This document shows positions 27,293 through 37,061 of a stretch of 64,000 nt of DNA, piece by piece. The DNA comes from Wolbachia endosymbiont of Encarsia formosa (GTDB lineage: Bacteria; Pseudomonadota; Alphaproteobacteria; Rickettsiales; Anaplasmataceae). The DNA lies in contig NZ_CP154278.1 of NCBI RefSeq assembly GCF_039540065.1, positions 496,001-560,000 on the forward strand. The letters run 5' to 3'. The position numbers were made by a program, and so were the translations under genes. Position 1 is the stretch's first letter. Each line of letters begins with the position of its first letter. The notes below the pieces were generated by a model that was given only the letters and a program-made list of their open reading frames with translations, was not told the origin of the DNA and searched no databases.

Positions 27293-28359
27293 GGGGAACG
27301 TTTAAAAAAGTGTGTCAAAGCGAGAAGTAAAAATAAAATAGAAACAAAAAATGGAGATTTGACATGAGTCAAGTAAATGGAACTACTGGATTGGTAGACT
27401 ATAAAGAATTAGAAACAAATATCCTATCATCGGTAGACCATTGATGGGGAGAGATGGTAACAAGGCTACTGGAAGAGAGTCTGGAAGGTACCATTTACCC
27501 ACTGAAAGAGAAGAGAAGAAACGGAAAAAACTTTGAGGACAAATATTTGAACTTTTGACACCAAGAGATAGAGAGCGAACCACAGATAGTGAAAAAAAAG
27601 GTAAACAACTGAACTTGAGGCAAAAAATATCTGCAGCAGAGATATCTGGAATTACAGATAAATTACTACCTATAATCAATGAATGGTGTAGTCGTCCACT
27701 ACAATCAATATATCCGATAGTATTCATGATTTTTTAAGGTGAAAGAAGACGGTTGTTGTGTAAGTAAGTGCATGTATAACATATTGGGTATAGATCAAGA
27801 AGGCAAAAAGGATGTATTGGGTTTTTATTTGGCTGAAAGAGAAGTTCTGGTTGGGGGTATTAAATGAGATAAAAGAAAGAGGAGTAGAGGATATTCTAAT
27901 AGCTTGTATTAAAAAGTTTTCCTGCTGCTATAAATAGCTAAAGCAGAAATGTATAGTACATCAGATAAGAAATTTACTGAAGCAGCAAAAACTTTCATAA
28001 GTGATCTGAAGAAAGTATATCAGTATTCAAGCAGAGAAATTGCTGAAAATTATTTACTCGAGCTGATGGAGCGAAAAATATCCTTTGGTCATAAAATCGT
28101 GGCAAAACAATTGGGAAAATTTATTTTAAGTATTTCGGGACATTTAGGCGGATACACTAATCCTATCGATGAGACATTTACTAAAACCAAAGGTTCATTT
28201 ACCAGCTTGTACAAGTTGGTATATTGTTCTATAAGGAAGGTGGAGGAAAAGTGCTGTACATATTAACTATATCTCAGCTCAACATTTTCTTTCTCCACAG
28301 ATTGAAAATTGAGTTGAACTAAAAATTCGCTTTGACGCAGTTTTTTGAACATTATCCCT
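27293..28359 (+). mobile_element. Decayed IS256-family insertion sequence
   Basis: Imperfect inverted ends are visible. The left reads GGGGAACGTTTAAAAAAG then TGTGTCAAAGCGA. The right, in reverse, reads GGGATAATGTTCAAAAAAC then TGCGTCAAAGCGA. The roughly 1.07-kb interior is an IS256/Mutator-type transposase in pieces. The element is inactive. A target duplication is not obvious. Confidence 0.75.
27364..28322 (+). pseudogene. IS256-family transposase remnant
   Basis: From ATG 27364 several frames carry family blocks: L-L-T-P-R-D-R-E-R, L-R-Q-K-I-S-A-A-E-I-S-G-I-T-D-K-L-L, C-M-Y-N-I-L-G-I-D-Q-E-G-K-K-D-V-L-G-F-Y, then F-I-S-D-L-K-K-V-Y and T-K-T-K-G-S-F-T-S, ending R-L-K-I-E-L-N. Multiple frameshifts, stops and small deletions separate them, and the region around the first catalytic Asp (after I-Y-P-I-V-F-M) is damaged. 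The largest remaining frame is 27949-28266. Confidence 0.75.
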
Positions 28360-28414
28360 TAGCTTACAAGATCCTCATTTTGAAATAAGTAATAATTTAT
28401 TATAGTCTTGATAT

Positions 28415-31400
28415 TTAAACGTTTTGTATCTGCTGTAATGATTTCACTTCCAATTTGCTATTCTTTACATATTGAATTGCAAGCGCTAACGCTTTACTTC
28501 CAGAAGCTGTGGTGCTATAAGCTATATTTTGCAAAATAGCAGTTCTGCGAATATCTTTGCTGTCTGAGACTGACTTTACACCTTTTGAGGTATTGATCAC
28601 TAGATTTATTTTTCCATCTTTGAGCATATCAACTATGTGGGGTCTGCCTTCTCTCACTTTATTTACAGCTTTTGCAGCAATGCCGTTATTGTTCAGATAC
28701 GAAGCTGTGCCTTTGGTGGCATATATTTCAAAACTCAGTTCTTTCAACATTCGTGCAACAGGCAATATACACTCTTTATCATCATCTTTTACTGAAACCA
28801 GAGCTGCTCCTTCTGTTGGTAACTTGTATCCTGCAGCCATGTGCACTTTTGCAAGTGCAGCTTCGAAAGATAAGTCAATTCCCATCACTTCTCCTGTTGA
28901 TTTCATTTCAGGACCAAGTAAAGTATCAACTCCTGCAAAGCGGGTAAATGGAAAAACAGCAGATTTAACTGCAAAATGATTGAAAGGCTTGTTTTCCTGA
29001 TTCAAATTTTTACCCAAAATAACCTGAGAGGCAAGCTTTGCAACAGGAATGTTGATTACCTTGGAAATGAAAGGAACTGTACGGCTAGCCCTTAAATTCA
29101 CTTCAAGTATGTATACATCACTCTCTTGAACAGCAAACTGAATGTTTATCAGACCTTTCACTTTTAATGCTAATGCTATTCTTTCAGTTTGGAGCTCGAT
29201 CTCTTTTATTACTTCGTCACTCAATGTATTTGTCGGTATTGAGCATGTTGAATCGCCAGAGTGGATACCAGCTTCTTCAATGTGCTCCATGACTGCTGCA
29301 ATGAAAACTTTTTTCCCATCACATACAGCATCAACGTCAACCTCAACTGCATTGACTAAAAATTTATCAAGAAGCAGCGATCCGTGTTCAAAAATTTTGG
29401 TTTGATTCAAGACATACTCTTTAAAGCTCTGAGTATCATGTCTAATCGACATAGACTGACCGCCGAGGACATATGATGGCCTGACTACTAGTGGAAACCC
29501 CACCTTTTCTGCGTTGGTTAACGCTTCTTCTACTGAATGGCAGATAGAATTTTCAGGTTGTTTTAAATTAAGTTGCAAAGCAAGATTTTTAAATCTCATG
29601 CGATCTTCTGCAAGGTCAATAGAATCAAACGAAGTTCCCAGAATTTTGAAACCTCTCTCGTTAAGCACTTTGGCTAACTTTAAAGGCGTTTGCCCGCCGA
29701 TTTGAACTATTACACCAACCAGTGTGCCATTTTCTTGCTCTTTGCTTAGTATTTCAAGCACATCCTCTGCAATCAGTGGGGCAAAATATAAACGATCAGC
29801 GGTATCATAATCAGTTGAAACGGTTTCGGGATTACAGTTAATCATTATTGTTTCATACCCCATTTTTTTGGCAGCAGAAACTGCGTGTACGCAAGCATAA
29901 TCGAACTCAATACCCTGACCAATGCGGTTTGGACCACTTCCTAAAATGACAACTTTTTTTCGATCCGAAATATTAGCCTCACATTCCGTTTTATTTTCAA
30001 CATCACCTTCATAACAGCCATACATATAAGCAGTGCTCGATTCAAATTCAGCTGCACAGGTATCTACGTGTTTATAAACTGGATTAATGCCAAATTTTTT
30101 TCTTATTGCTTCAATCTGCTCTACTTTCTTATTGCTTAATTTTGCCAATCTTGCATCTGAAAATCCCATTTTTTTCAGCTCTAACATTTCATATGCAGTT
30201 CCAGGAAGGCCATTTTCCTTGATTTTTTGTTCAGCGAATATAATTTGCTGTATATTCTGCAAAAACCATAAGTCATATCCTGTAATCGAATTTATTTCTT
30301 CTATGCTAATTCCGTGGCGCATTGCGTCAGCAGCAATCAGTAATCTGTTTGGCAGCAATTTTGCTAATTGAGATCTGATTTGATCAATATCAGTATTTTC
30401 AGGAAATACTTCATCAAGTCCTGTAAGATCAGTTTCAAGTGAACGAAAAGCTTTCTGCAGTGACTCATTAAAAGTGCGGCCGATCGACATTACTTCCCCC
30501 ACTGATTTCATGGAAGTTGATAGTTCACAATTCGTCCCCTTAAATTTCTCAAACTCAAATCGAGGAATTTTAGTGACGATGTAATCAATCGCTGGTTCAA
30601 ATGCAGCAGGTATAACTGGAGCGCAATCATTACGTATCTCATCGAGTGAATAGCCGATAGCAAGTTTAGTTACAACTTTTGCAATAGGATAACCTGTTGC
30701 TTTTGAAGCAAGTGCAGAAGAGCGAGAAACCCTTGGATTCATTTCAATCACAACGAGGCTTCCATCTTCTTTAGGATTCACTGCAAACTGCACATTTGCA
30801 CCACCGGCGCTAACATCAATTTCCCTCAGCACTGCTATAGATGCATTTCTCATTTGTTGATATTCAGCATCACGCAGAGTCAAAGCAGGAGAAACTGTGA
30901 TACTATCTCCGGTGTGCACTCCCATTGGATCAACATTTTCTATTGAACACACTATTATACAGTTATCCTTGCAGTCACGGATAACTTCCATTTCATATTC
31001 CTTCCAGCCCATAATTGATTCATCTATCTGAACTTCATTTATTGGTGAAATTTTGAGAGCACTTTCTGCAATATTGAAAAACTCCTCTTTATTGTATGCT
31101 ATGCCGCTACCTGCGCCACCAAGAGTGAATGATGAACGGATGATAGCTGGTAATCCAATGTAATCCAAAGCCTTTTTTATTTGTTCTTGATTTTTTATAA
31201 TGATACTTTTGGGGTATTTTAGACCTATTTTATCCATGGATTGGCGAAATAATTCTCTATCTTCCGCTTTTTTTATTGCTTCTCTATTTACTCCTATTAA
31301 TTCTACGTTGTATTTGTCTAACACTCCATCATCTGCAAGTTTTATTGCACAATTAAGTGCTGTTTGCCCTCCCATTGTTGGTAATATTGCGTCTGGCCTC

Positions 31401-31642
31401 TCCTTAATTATAATTTTCTCTATGATTTCAGGTAGCACCGGCTCAATATAAGTTGCATCAGAGAATTCAGGATCTGTCATTATAGTTGCGGGGTTGGAGT
31501 TAACTAAAATGACTTTATAACCTTCACTTTTTAATACTTTACAGCTTTGCGTTCCAGAATAATCAAACTCGCATGCCTGACCTATAACTATTGGGCCTGC
31601 TCCTATTACTAATATAGATTCTATATCTGTGCGTTTTGGCAT
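28415..31642 (-). CDS. carB: Carbamoyl-phosphate synthase large subunit
   Basis: 1075 residues, full length. It contains two homologous ATP-grasp halves with [10 protein letters not shown] near residue 22 and [11 protein letters not shown] in the second half, and a C-terminal MGS-like regulatory domain. It makes carbamoyl phosphate from glutamine-derived ammonia, bicarbonate and two ATP for pyrimidine synthesis. The small subunit carA is not in the window. Several long antisense frames across it are shadows. Confidence 0.97.
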   Translation of the reverse strand: MPKRTDIESILVIGAGPIVIGQACEFDYSGTQSCKVLKSEGYKVILVNSNPATIMTDPEFSDATYIEPVLPEIIEKIIIKERPDAILPTMGGQTALNCAIKLADDGVLDKYNVELIGVNREAIKKAEDRELFRQSMDKIGLKYPKSIIIKNQEQIKKALDYIGLPAIIRSSFTLGGAGSGIAYNKEEFFNIAESALKISPINEVQIDESIMGWKEYEMEVIRDCKDNCIIVCSIENVDPMGVHTGDSITVSPALTLRDAEYQQMRNASIAVLREIDVSAGGANVQFAVNPKEDGSLVVIEMNPRVSRSSALASKATGYPIAKVVTKLAIGYSLDEIRNDCAPVIPAAFEPAIDYIVTKIPRFEFEKFKGTNCELSTSMKSVGEVMSIGRTFNESLQKAFRSLETDLTGLDEVFPENTDIDQIRSQLAKLLPNRLLIAADAMRHGISIEEINSITGYDLWFLQNIQQIIFAEQKIKENGLPGTAYEMLELKKMGFSDARLAKLSNKKVEQIEAIRKKFGINPVYKHVDTCAAEFESSTAYMYGCYEGDVENKTECEANISDRKKVVILGSGPNRIGQGIEFDYACVHAVSAAKKMGYETIMINCNPETVSTDYDTADRLYFAPLIAEDVLEILSKEQENGTLVGVIVQIGGQTPLKLAKVLNERGFKILGTSFDSIDLAEDRMRFKNLALQLNLKQPENSICHSVEEALTNAEKVGFPLVVRPSYVLGGQSMSIRHDTQSFKEYVLNQTKIFEHGSLLLDKFLVNAVEVDVDAVCDGKKVFIAAVMEHIEEAGIHSGDSTCSIPTNTLSDEVIKEIELQTERIALALKVKGLINIQFAVQESDVYILEVNLRASRTVPFISKVINIPVAKLASQVILGKNLNQENKPFNHFAVKSAVFPFTRFAGVDTLLGPEMKSTGEVMGIDLSFEAALAKVHMAAGYKLPTEGAALVSVKDDDKECILPVARMLKELSFEIYATKGTASYLNNNGIAAKAVNKVREGRPHIVDMLKDGKINLVINTSKGVKSVSDSKDIRRTAILQNIAYSTTASGSKALALAIQYVKNSKLEVKSLQQIQNV

Positions 31643-31758
31643 AATTACAATAATAGTCTCGACTCAAATAATGTTACCAATCTTTCCTGTATATGTGAAT
31701 TTTTATTAAACCTAACTACCTTTAGGCTTAACGGTATCTTTGCAGATACTATGGTAAT

Positions 31759-32523
31759 TTACTCGGGAGATTTGCTAAGTGGTAAGATTTGTCCTGATAT
31801 GCTACAATCTTCAGAAGCAAGTTCTACAAATTTGTCTGTCAGTTTATCAGGTGGCACCAATTCAGATATATCTTTTCCCGAAAATGCTTGCTTATACATT
31901 TCACTATCGATAGGCCCTTCCGAATACACGGCATTTATGCATAAGTTCGTATGTTTTGTCTCAGATGCATATATCTTCACCATTGCTTCTAGTGCAGCCT
32001 TACTTGCAGCATATGCTACCCAATATGGATAAGAGGAAGGAGAAAGTGTTATCTCTGAGGTCATGAATATCGCTCTTCCAGCATTAGACTTTTTTAGTAT
32101 TGGACCCAAATTTTTTAGCAAGTACCAACTGGCAGTAAAATTTGTATTCATTACGTTCTGTAGATCTTCAAGCTCACAATCATGAACAGAGCTCAACTTA
32201 CCTAAAATTTCAGTGCATGCAATCAGTATATCAAGTGTTCCAGATTCTGATAATTTCAGGCTTTCTATCATGTTTGGCAGTACTTTTACGCTCTCAAAAT
32301 CCAAAAGATCAAGTTGAATTAGTTTTACAGAGTCTTCTCTAAGCTCTTCAATTTCGTTGTATAGTGACTTAAGATTATCAAGAGATCTGGAAATCAGAAT
32401 CACAGATGCACCTTCTTTTACAAATTTTTTTGCGACAGAAGAGCCTATTTCATCTGAAGCCCCGGTAATTAAAGCTATTTTACCTTCTAAGTTACCCATT
32501 TCTTTCTCCTTAGCAAGATTCAT
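31759..32523 (-). CDS. Short-chain dehydrogenase/reductase
   Basis: 254 residues by the ATG at 32523; an internal ATG 27 bp further in would avoid overlap with the YihY gene. The cofactor loop T-G-A-S-D-E-I-G is slightly off the usual T-G-A-S-x-G-I-G (Glu in place of Gly). The catalytic Y-x-x-x-K appears as Y-A-A-S-K near residue 172, with Ser-rich T-S-E-I-T-L-S before it. Substrate unknown. It overlaps the upstream YihY gene by 14 bp, suggesting coupling. Confidence 0.87.
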   Translation of the reverse strand: MNLAKEKEMGNLEGKIALITGASDEIGSSVAKKFVKEGASVILISRSLDNLKSLYNEIEELREDSVKLIQLDLLDFESVKVLPNMIESLKLSESGTLDILIACTEILGKLSSVHDCELEDLQNVMNTNFTASWYLLKNLGPILKKSNAGRAIFMTSEITLSPSSYPYWVAYAASKAALEAMVKIYASETKHTNLCINAVYSEGPIDSEMYKQAFSGKDISELVPPDKLTDKFVELASEDCSISGQILPLSKSPE

Positions 32524-33325
32524 TGAAATATTTTAGCTGAAAATTAAATTTTGCTCCATATATAAAAATCAAACTTAGCACATAAAAAAATAGTAACGAT
32601 ACTACCACACCACCTAAACTTCCATATATCAAATTCAGTTGGTCAAAGGAAGCTTTTAAATATTGTTTGAAAGCTGAAGCAGAGATCGTCCAAAGAATAA
32701 CAGCCACACAAGATCCGGGAAATACGTCTGATAAGTTTTGTTTTATGTTTGGCAATGTAAAATATAGCCAAGATACTATAGTAAAAAGCACAAACTCAAT
32801 AAGTAAATATCTAGTATAACTTAGCCCTTGGTAAGAAAAATCAATTAGCATTGGCACTAATGTAGAGAACACTATAGTTAGAGTTATAATGAGTGTGATC
32901 ACTAAAAATTGTAATATACTGAGCACTCTTCTCAAGATATAAGGTGGCGAAACTGGAATTTTATAGGCCTTATTGAGTATTGTTCTAAATCCTTCAATTG
33001 TCGATGAGGCAGTCCAAACAGCGCCTACAATTGCCAAGGTTAATAAGCTTTGCGGAGGGCCTGATATTATCTCCCTAATACGCGGCATTAAAGATGATAA
33101 AATATCCTGTGGCATGTTATCAATAATAAATGCCCAGCCGACATTGTATTGATCTAAGAAATTTGCGAATGTTGATGCCACGGCTATTAAAACAATAAGA
33201 AAAGGAAATATTGATAACAGAATTAAAAATGATAGATACCCTGCGTGCTCCACTCCATCATTGTAAATTGTGTCAATCAAAGCACGATAAAGGCAATAAA
33301 CGATGCTATAAAATTTCTGTAGCAC
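32510..33325 (-). CDS. YihY/BrkB-family inner membrane protein
   Basis: 271 residues with about six hydrophobic helices. Family blocks include H-A-G-Y-L-S-F-L-I-L-L-S-I-F-P-F near residue 26, W-T-A-S-S-T-I-E-G-F near 107, and the late P-G-S-C-V-A-V-I-L-W and Y-G-S-L-G-G-V-V-V-S-L-L-F-F-Y. The family was once called RNase BN but is now viewed as membrane proteins of unclear role. It starts 128 bp from the divergent VirB2-like gene. Confidence 0.88.
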   Translation of the reverse strand: MLQKFYSIVYCLYRALIDTIYNDGVEHAGYLSFLILLSIFPFLIVLIAVASTFANFLDQYNVGWAFIIDNMPQDILSSLMPRIREIISGPPQSLLTLAIVGAVWTASSTIEGFRTILNKAYKIPVSPPYILRRVLSILQFLVITLIITLTIVFSTLVPMLIDFSYQGLSYTRYLLIEFVLFTIVSWLYFTLPNIKQNLSDVFPGSCVAVILWTISASAFKQYLKASFDQLNLIYGSLGGVVVSLLFFYVLSLIFIYGAKFNFQLKYFNESC

Positions 33326-33453
33326 TTGTAATATAAATAAACTAAGAAAAGTATTCTAAATGAAATAAAGCATACTTTTAAGAAAAAAATTCTCACCATT
33401 TACTAAAATTTAATCAAAATGATAGATAATACAGCGTTAAATACGGAGGCATA

Positions 33454-33822
33454 ATGAAAAACTTTCTTCTACTTGTAGCTTTAATTCTTTCCTTTGCGTT
33501 TGATGTACATGCTGATGAAACATCAGCAGTGATATGTAAAATAGTAGACTATGCTCAAGGTATAGGTGGGCCAATGATCACAGTAGTGATAATAGGTGCA
33601 GCATTGCTTGCAATATTTGGCAGGATGCCGTGGCCAGCACTCTTTGCACTCGGTGCATTCACTGCTGTGTTTTTTGGTGCACCCAAAATTGTAAACGTGA
33701 TAGCACCAAATATTGCAGGAACTTGTATAAATTGTGCTAGTGATCAGGAAATGTACGGTAATCAATGTGTTCCGAAGTGTACTGGAGATACACGACGTAA
33801 TACAGTAGGAGCATGTGTTTAG
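33454..33822 (+). CDS. virB2: TrbC/VirB2-family pilin-like protein
   Basis: 122 residues. A signal peptide (F-L-L-L-V-A-L-I-L-S-F-A-F-D-V-H-A) is followed by two hydrophobic helices at about 38-55 and 60-80, joined by a short polar loop (G-R-M-P-W-P), the VirB2/TrbC layout. The C-terminal 33 residues hold six cysteines (C-I-N-C, C-V-P-K-C and others), which is unlike classical VirB2. Family role: major subunit of a type IV secretion pilus. Other vir genes are not in the window, in keeping with their scattering in Rickettsiales. A strong terminator follows. Confidence 0.78.
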   Translation: MKNFLLLVALILSFAFDVHADETSAVICKIVDYAQGIGGPMITVVIIGAALLAIFGRMPWPALFALGAFTAVFFGAPKIVNVIAPNIAGTCINCASDQEMYGNQCVPKCTGDTRRNTVGACV

Positions 33823-33838
33823 TGATTTGAGACAGATG

Positions 33839-33873
33839 GTAAAAATAGTGCTTAAGAGGAGCACTATTTTTAC
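33839..33873 (+). terminator. Strong hairpin terminator after the VirB2-like gene
   Basis: GTAAAAATAGTGCT pairs perfectly with AGCACTATTTTTAC across a 7-base loop. The downstream arm ends in a T tract, so it can act as a rho-independent terminator on the plus strand, and being A/T symmetrical it could act on both. Confidence 0.8.
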
Positions 33874-33989
33874 ATTATATCATAAACCTTTGTTGAGATT
33901 CTCTTCACTTGAAAGTGGTTAAAATGGCCACTTTCAGTATCTATAATTACCTAATAAATTTTCTTTCTGTAACCATATCAGTTAAAGTT

Positions 33990-34165
33990 TGGATCCAGTA
34001 TTACGCGCTGCCTTTGTGTTTGCATAACTGCACGAACTTGTGATTGAGGGCAATTTTCGCCATTAGGGGTGTTATTTGAGTAGCTCCTTTTCTGTCATTT
34101 CAGTAACTGACATTGATTCCTTTATGATGTTGTCATCCCAGTGTCACGCACTGGAATGACGAAGC
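33990..34165. repeat. Palindromic repeats in the 33874-34266 intergenic region
   Basis: Units here include GGATCCAGTATTACGCGCTG, GTCATTTCAGTAACTGAC and CATCCCAGTGTCACGCACTG, the last followed by GAATGACG. Between them lies a non-coding stretch with AACTGCACGAACTTG, a relative of the CAACTGTACGAACATTG motif at 36308 and 36775. No gene is seen in this 390-bp gap. Confidence 0.7.
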
Positions 34166-34266
34166 TACTTTAATGACAAGAAAGAAAGCACTGGTCTCAC
34201 ATACATCTAAACGGATACATAAACTTTCATTCATAATTCATCTTCGAATAGTCTAATTCCCTTTAG

Positions 34267-35823
34267 CTATAAAATACAGCAAATTGATTTAAGCTTTTTT
34301 GCAGAACGCTGGTCATGCTGTGATGCAGACGGTTTGTCAAGCATTGGTTTGGGCTTATTATCAAAAGAAGATTGTGCTGAAGAAGCGCAAAAGCCACTAT
34401 CTTTAGTCGAAGCATCATCCCCACCTTTACCTTCAACAGAGTAGTCGGGTCCAAAAAATTTTCTTAAGTTTCCATTATGTGATTTACCTATAACTGAATT
34501 CTTAGGTGAATCACCAAAACCACTATCTGCACTTGTATCTGCACTTGGTCCATCCGTCCCTACTTTTTCTTCAGAAGGGGCAAGAGTTTGTGGTTTCATA
34601 GCTGGCACACGCGCAGGATCAATGGACAGTTTATAGTCCTCATTGATTACAGAGCTTACTATGACTTTATTCATCACACAGTAAGCAATGTCTGGATTCG
34701 CACAATCTATTGCATATATTCCTTCACCACTAATCTCTAGCTTTGATAGAAAACTCTCGTCAATATAATCTTCCATATTACTTAATACATTCATGCCAAA
34801 TATCTTATTAAGATGATCAACCTCTTCTCTTTTTAAAAGTATAACATAATCATTACTATACTTAAAAACAGGGATTAAAATCGACTTTTCTCCTTTGCTC
34901 AGATAGTCATGGCGTCTTTTATCAGAGCAAGGGACACGCATTGTAGCATTAACTGACGTGCCTGCTTTGCAAAATAAATCAATGAGCGAAAATTTTCTGT
35001 CTACAGAAAGTGGATCATCATCATTTGAAACTTCAAGAGCACGAAAATCAATCACTGAGAGGTTTCTTACAATACTTTTAATGAACTCAATCTCATTGAA
35101 AACGTTTGATTTTATATATATCTCATCACCCTTGATTTCTAAAGCTTCCTCAGGAGACTCCCTATACTCTCCTATCTTTGATAACAATAAATCTTTAAAA
35201 CTGTCTTGCAATGTTGTGTCATCAGGATCAAAATCTATAGCATATAGGTAAGTTTTTTTATCCTCAACTTCTATCTCCTCAAATCCCCCATGTTCTGCTA
35301 TATACTTCCTACCAAGTTTTTCTATTAAATCTATCTTTGCATTTTTTGCAAATTCATTAACTTCTATCTCCTCAAATCCCCCATGTTCTGCTATACACTC
35401 CTTACCAAGTTTTTCTATTAAAACCATCTTTGCATTTTTTGCAAATTCATTGGCTAGCAAACATTTTAAATTAAAAAACACCTTTTCATCTATTGGTATT
35501 GAAAATTTATACTTTCTTTGGTCTTTTTCTAGAAACTTTTTATCACCTTTAAAAGGAAAAGAATTCATATCAAAAGACAATTTGGCAAGTTTATGTTGAG
35601 TATCTTTATCTCCATTATAAAATACATCTAATATACTTCCCTTCAACTCATTCAGGTACTTCATGCATTGCATTTTATCCATGTTTTCATCAAATGAGAT
35701 AACTATACAATCCTTCTTAGAATATTTTTCTACGACCAGATTAGTAGCAATAGCCTCATTATAACGAAGAATACCATTAAACGCTCTTACTAATTCTTGA
35801 TTTATTTCACTTTTATTAGGCAT
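34267..35823 (-). CDS. Unrecognised protein with a 31-residue tandem duplication
   Basis: 518 residues from the ATG at 35823, chosen because GGAG lies just upstream; the frame extends to 35925 but without a better start. Family not recognised, and no signal peptide or membrane helix is seen. Around residues 125-186 a 31-residue unit ending A-E-H-G-G-F-E-E-I-E-V occurs twice in tandem. The C-terminal 100 residues are Ser/Asp/Gly-rich and look disordered (S-A-D-T-S-A-D-S-G-F-G-D), ending C-C-I-L. Inference: a soluble, possibly secreted lineage-specific protein. It follows a small gene by 25 bp. Confidence 0.75.
   Translation of the reverse strand: MPNKSEINQELVRAFNGILRYNEAIATNLVVEKYSKKDCIVISFDENMDKMQCMKYLNELKGSILDVFYNGDKDTQHKLAKLSFDMNSFPFKGDKKFLEKDQRKYKFSIPIDEKVFFNLKCLLANEFAKNAKMVLIEKLGKECIAEHGGFEEIEVNEFAKNAKIDLIEKLGRKYIAEHGGFEEIEVEDKKTYLYAIDFDPDDTTLQDSFKDLLLSKIGEYRESPEEALEIKGDEIYIKSNVFNEIEFIKSIVRNLSVIDFRALEVSNDDDPLSVDRKFSLIDLFCKAGTSVNATMRVPCSDKRRHDYLSKGEKSILIPVFKYSNDYVILLKREEVDHLNKIFGMNVLSNMEDYIDESFLSKLEISGEGIYAIDCANPDIAYCVMNKVIVSSVINEDYKLSIDPARVPAMKPQTLAPSEEKVGTDGPSADTSADSGFGDSPKNSVIGKSHNGNLRKFFGPDYSVEGKGGDDASTKDSGFCASSAQSSFDNKPKPMLDKPSASQHDQRSAKKLKSICCIL
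35266..35451 (-). repeat. 93-bp tandem duplication inside a gene
   Basis: Two head-to-tail 93-bp copies (35266-35358 and 35359-35451) differ at about seven positions. The period is 31 codons, so the frame is kept. The high identity points to a recent duplication. Confidence 0.9.
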
Positions 35824-35848
35824 AACTCCACCCCCTAAATTAACATAA

Positions 35849-36028
35849 TTACTTACTACTACCTTGACCACTAGATTGATTTTTCTTTCTTTCCTCTTCA
35901 CGTTTAATCCTGTCTCTAAAATCATCTATTGTAACATTTTCACCCCTCAAATTTCTCAGATTAATCTTTCCTCCTCCTGGAGCAGTATTATCAGATACTC
36001 TTTTGCCTGCATCATTGTTACCATGCAT
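35849..36028 (-). CDS. Small unrecognised ORF upstream of the 518-residue gene
   Basis: 59 residues from ATG 36028, with AGAGG about 8 bases upstream, ending 25 bp before the next gene's ATG. The peptide is charged, with a G-G-G-K-I-N-L-R-N-L-R stretch followed by a Lys/Arg/Glu-rich region and a Ser/Gln end. No family recognised. Its good ribosome site and position at the head of a two-gene unit support translation, but the evidence is limited. Confidence 0.5.
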   Translation of the reverse strand: MHGNNDAGKRVSDNTAPGGGKINLRNLRGENVTIDDFRDRIKREEERKKNQSSGQGSSK

Positions 36029-36127
36029 ATCAACCTCTAAATTAAAATATTATGTAATGAGTATATTAATAATTAATTATTAGCACAAGCAGTTTTTTAA
36101 CATAAATTTTATTCACCATTTTTATAC

Positions 36128-36440
36128 TCCTGGATTCCAGACTGGGATGACAAGAGAAGAAGTACTGGCATGACAAGAGAGAGCTACTTGTCCGCCATGT
36201 CATTCCAGCACTTGATGCTGGAATCCAGATGAAAAACCAGTGTCAGCTACTTGGATGACAAGAGAGGAGGTAATGGAATAACACCTTTCCTTATTGACTT
36301 AAGTCGCAACTGTACAAACATTGCAATATGGCACATCGTTGGCACTGGCTCCCATTCAAGACGATGTCATTCCAATACTTTCTCTCTTGTCATTCAAGTA
36401 GCCTCTTTGGTATCATCAAGTAGTTCCTTTAATGTCATTC
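36128..36440. repeat. Dense palindromic repeat cluster, left of GIY-YIG remnant
   Basis: Repeated pieces of CTGGAATCCAG, GTCATTCCAGCACTTGATG and CTACTTGGATGACAAGAG fill this stretch. At 36308-36378 is a unit starting CAACTGTACAAACATTGC that has a near copy at 36775-36845. No credible gene lies here; the frame at 36251-36508 translates repeats. Confidence 0.7.
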
Positions 36441-36473
36441 CAGTCTGGAATTCGGTAAATTTATTTATTATAT

Positions 36474-36759
36474 ATGAAAAGTTATTATATTTATATACTT
36501 GCAAGTGAACGCAATGGAACCCTATATACAGGTATAACATCAAATTTGACTAAACGAATTTGGGAACACAAAAGCAAAGCCATCTCTGGTTTCACGTCAA
36601 GGTACAATGTTTGTAAACTAGTCTATTTTGAAAGAGATAAATTTAGCAATTAGTAGAGAAAAACTCCTAAAAAGCTGGCAGAGAAAGTGGAAAATAGACT
36701 TAATTGAAAAAACAAATCAAGAATGGAAAGATTTATATGATGAAATTGTATCTGGATGA
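36474..36759 (+). pseudogene. GIY-YIG nuclease-domain gene with a frameshift
   Basis: From ATG 36474 the frame reads Y-Y-I-Y-I-L-A-S ... L-Y-T-G-I-T-S-N-L-T-K-R-I-W-E-H-K, which is the GIY-YIG core including the conserved Arg. It stops at a TAG near 36650. One frame over, the expected C-terminus continues as R-E-K-L-L-K-S-W-Q-R-K-W-K and L-I-E-K-T-N-Q-E-W-K-D-L-Y, ending at 36759. One indel explains the break. The size (about 95 codons) fits the small standalone YhbQ-type family of uncertain function. Confidence 0.75.
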
Positions 36760-37045
36760 CAGTGTCTGAGTACACAACTGTACGAACATTGCAATACGGC
36801 GCATCGTTGGCACTAGCTTCCATTCAAGACGGTGTCATTCCAGTCTGGAATCTAGAAGAGAAAATGGATCCTAAACTGAAATAACAACTCTTTTAAACTA
36901 AGTTTTCTGGATCCCAGTGTCAGCTACTTGGATGACAGGAAAATAGGTACTGGAATGACAAGAGAGAGCTACTTGAATGACATTCCGCCATGTCATTCCA
37001 GCACTTGATGCTGGAATCCAGATAAAAAACCAGTCTGGAATGAAA
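36755..37045. repeat. Palindromic repeat cluster, right of GIY-YIG remnant
   Basis: Includes the unit at 36775-36845 beginning CAACTGTACGAACATTGC, which copies 36308-36378, plus GGATCCCAGTGTCAGC, CTTGGATGACAGG and CATTCCAGCACTTGATGCTG with CTGGAATCCAG. The frames crossing it are artefacts of repeats. Confidence 0.7.
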
Positions 37046-37061
37046 AAAAGAGAGAGAACCT

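Noticed and set aside
28557-31451. Several long frames antisense to carB
   Set aside because: They follow codon-phase shadows of a well-conserved 1075-residue gene and lack starts with ribosome sites.
33523-33864. 113-codon minus-strand frame over the VirB2-like gene
   Set aside because: The plus-strand frame has a signal peptide, two membrane helices and a terminator; the antisense frame is a shadow.
36251-36508. 85-codon frame in the repeat cluster
   Set aside because: It is made of palindromic and dispersed repeat translations and overlaps the GIY-YIG start.
36128-37045. Possible CRISPR array
   Set aside because: The repeats are irregularly spaced, palindromic, of variable length and mixed orientation, and there are no uniform spacers or cas genes.
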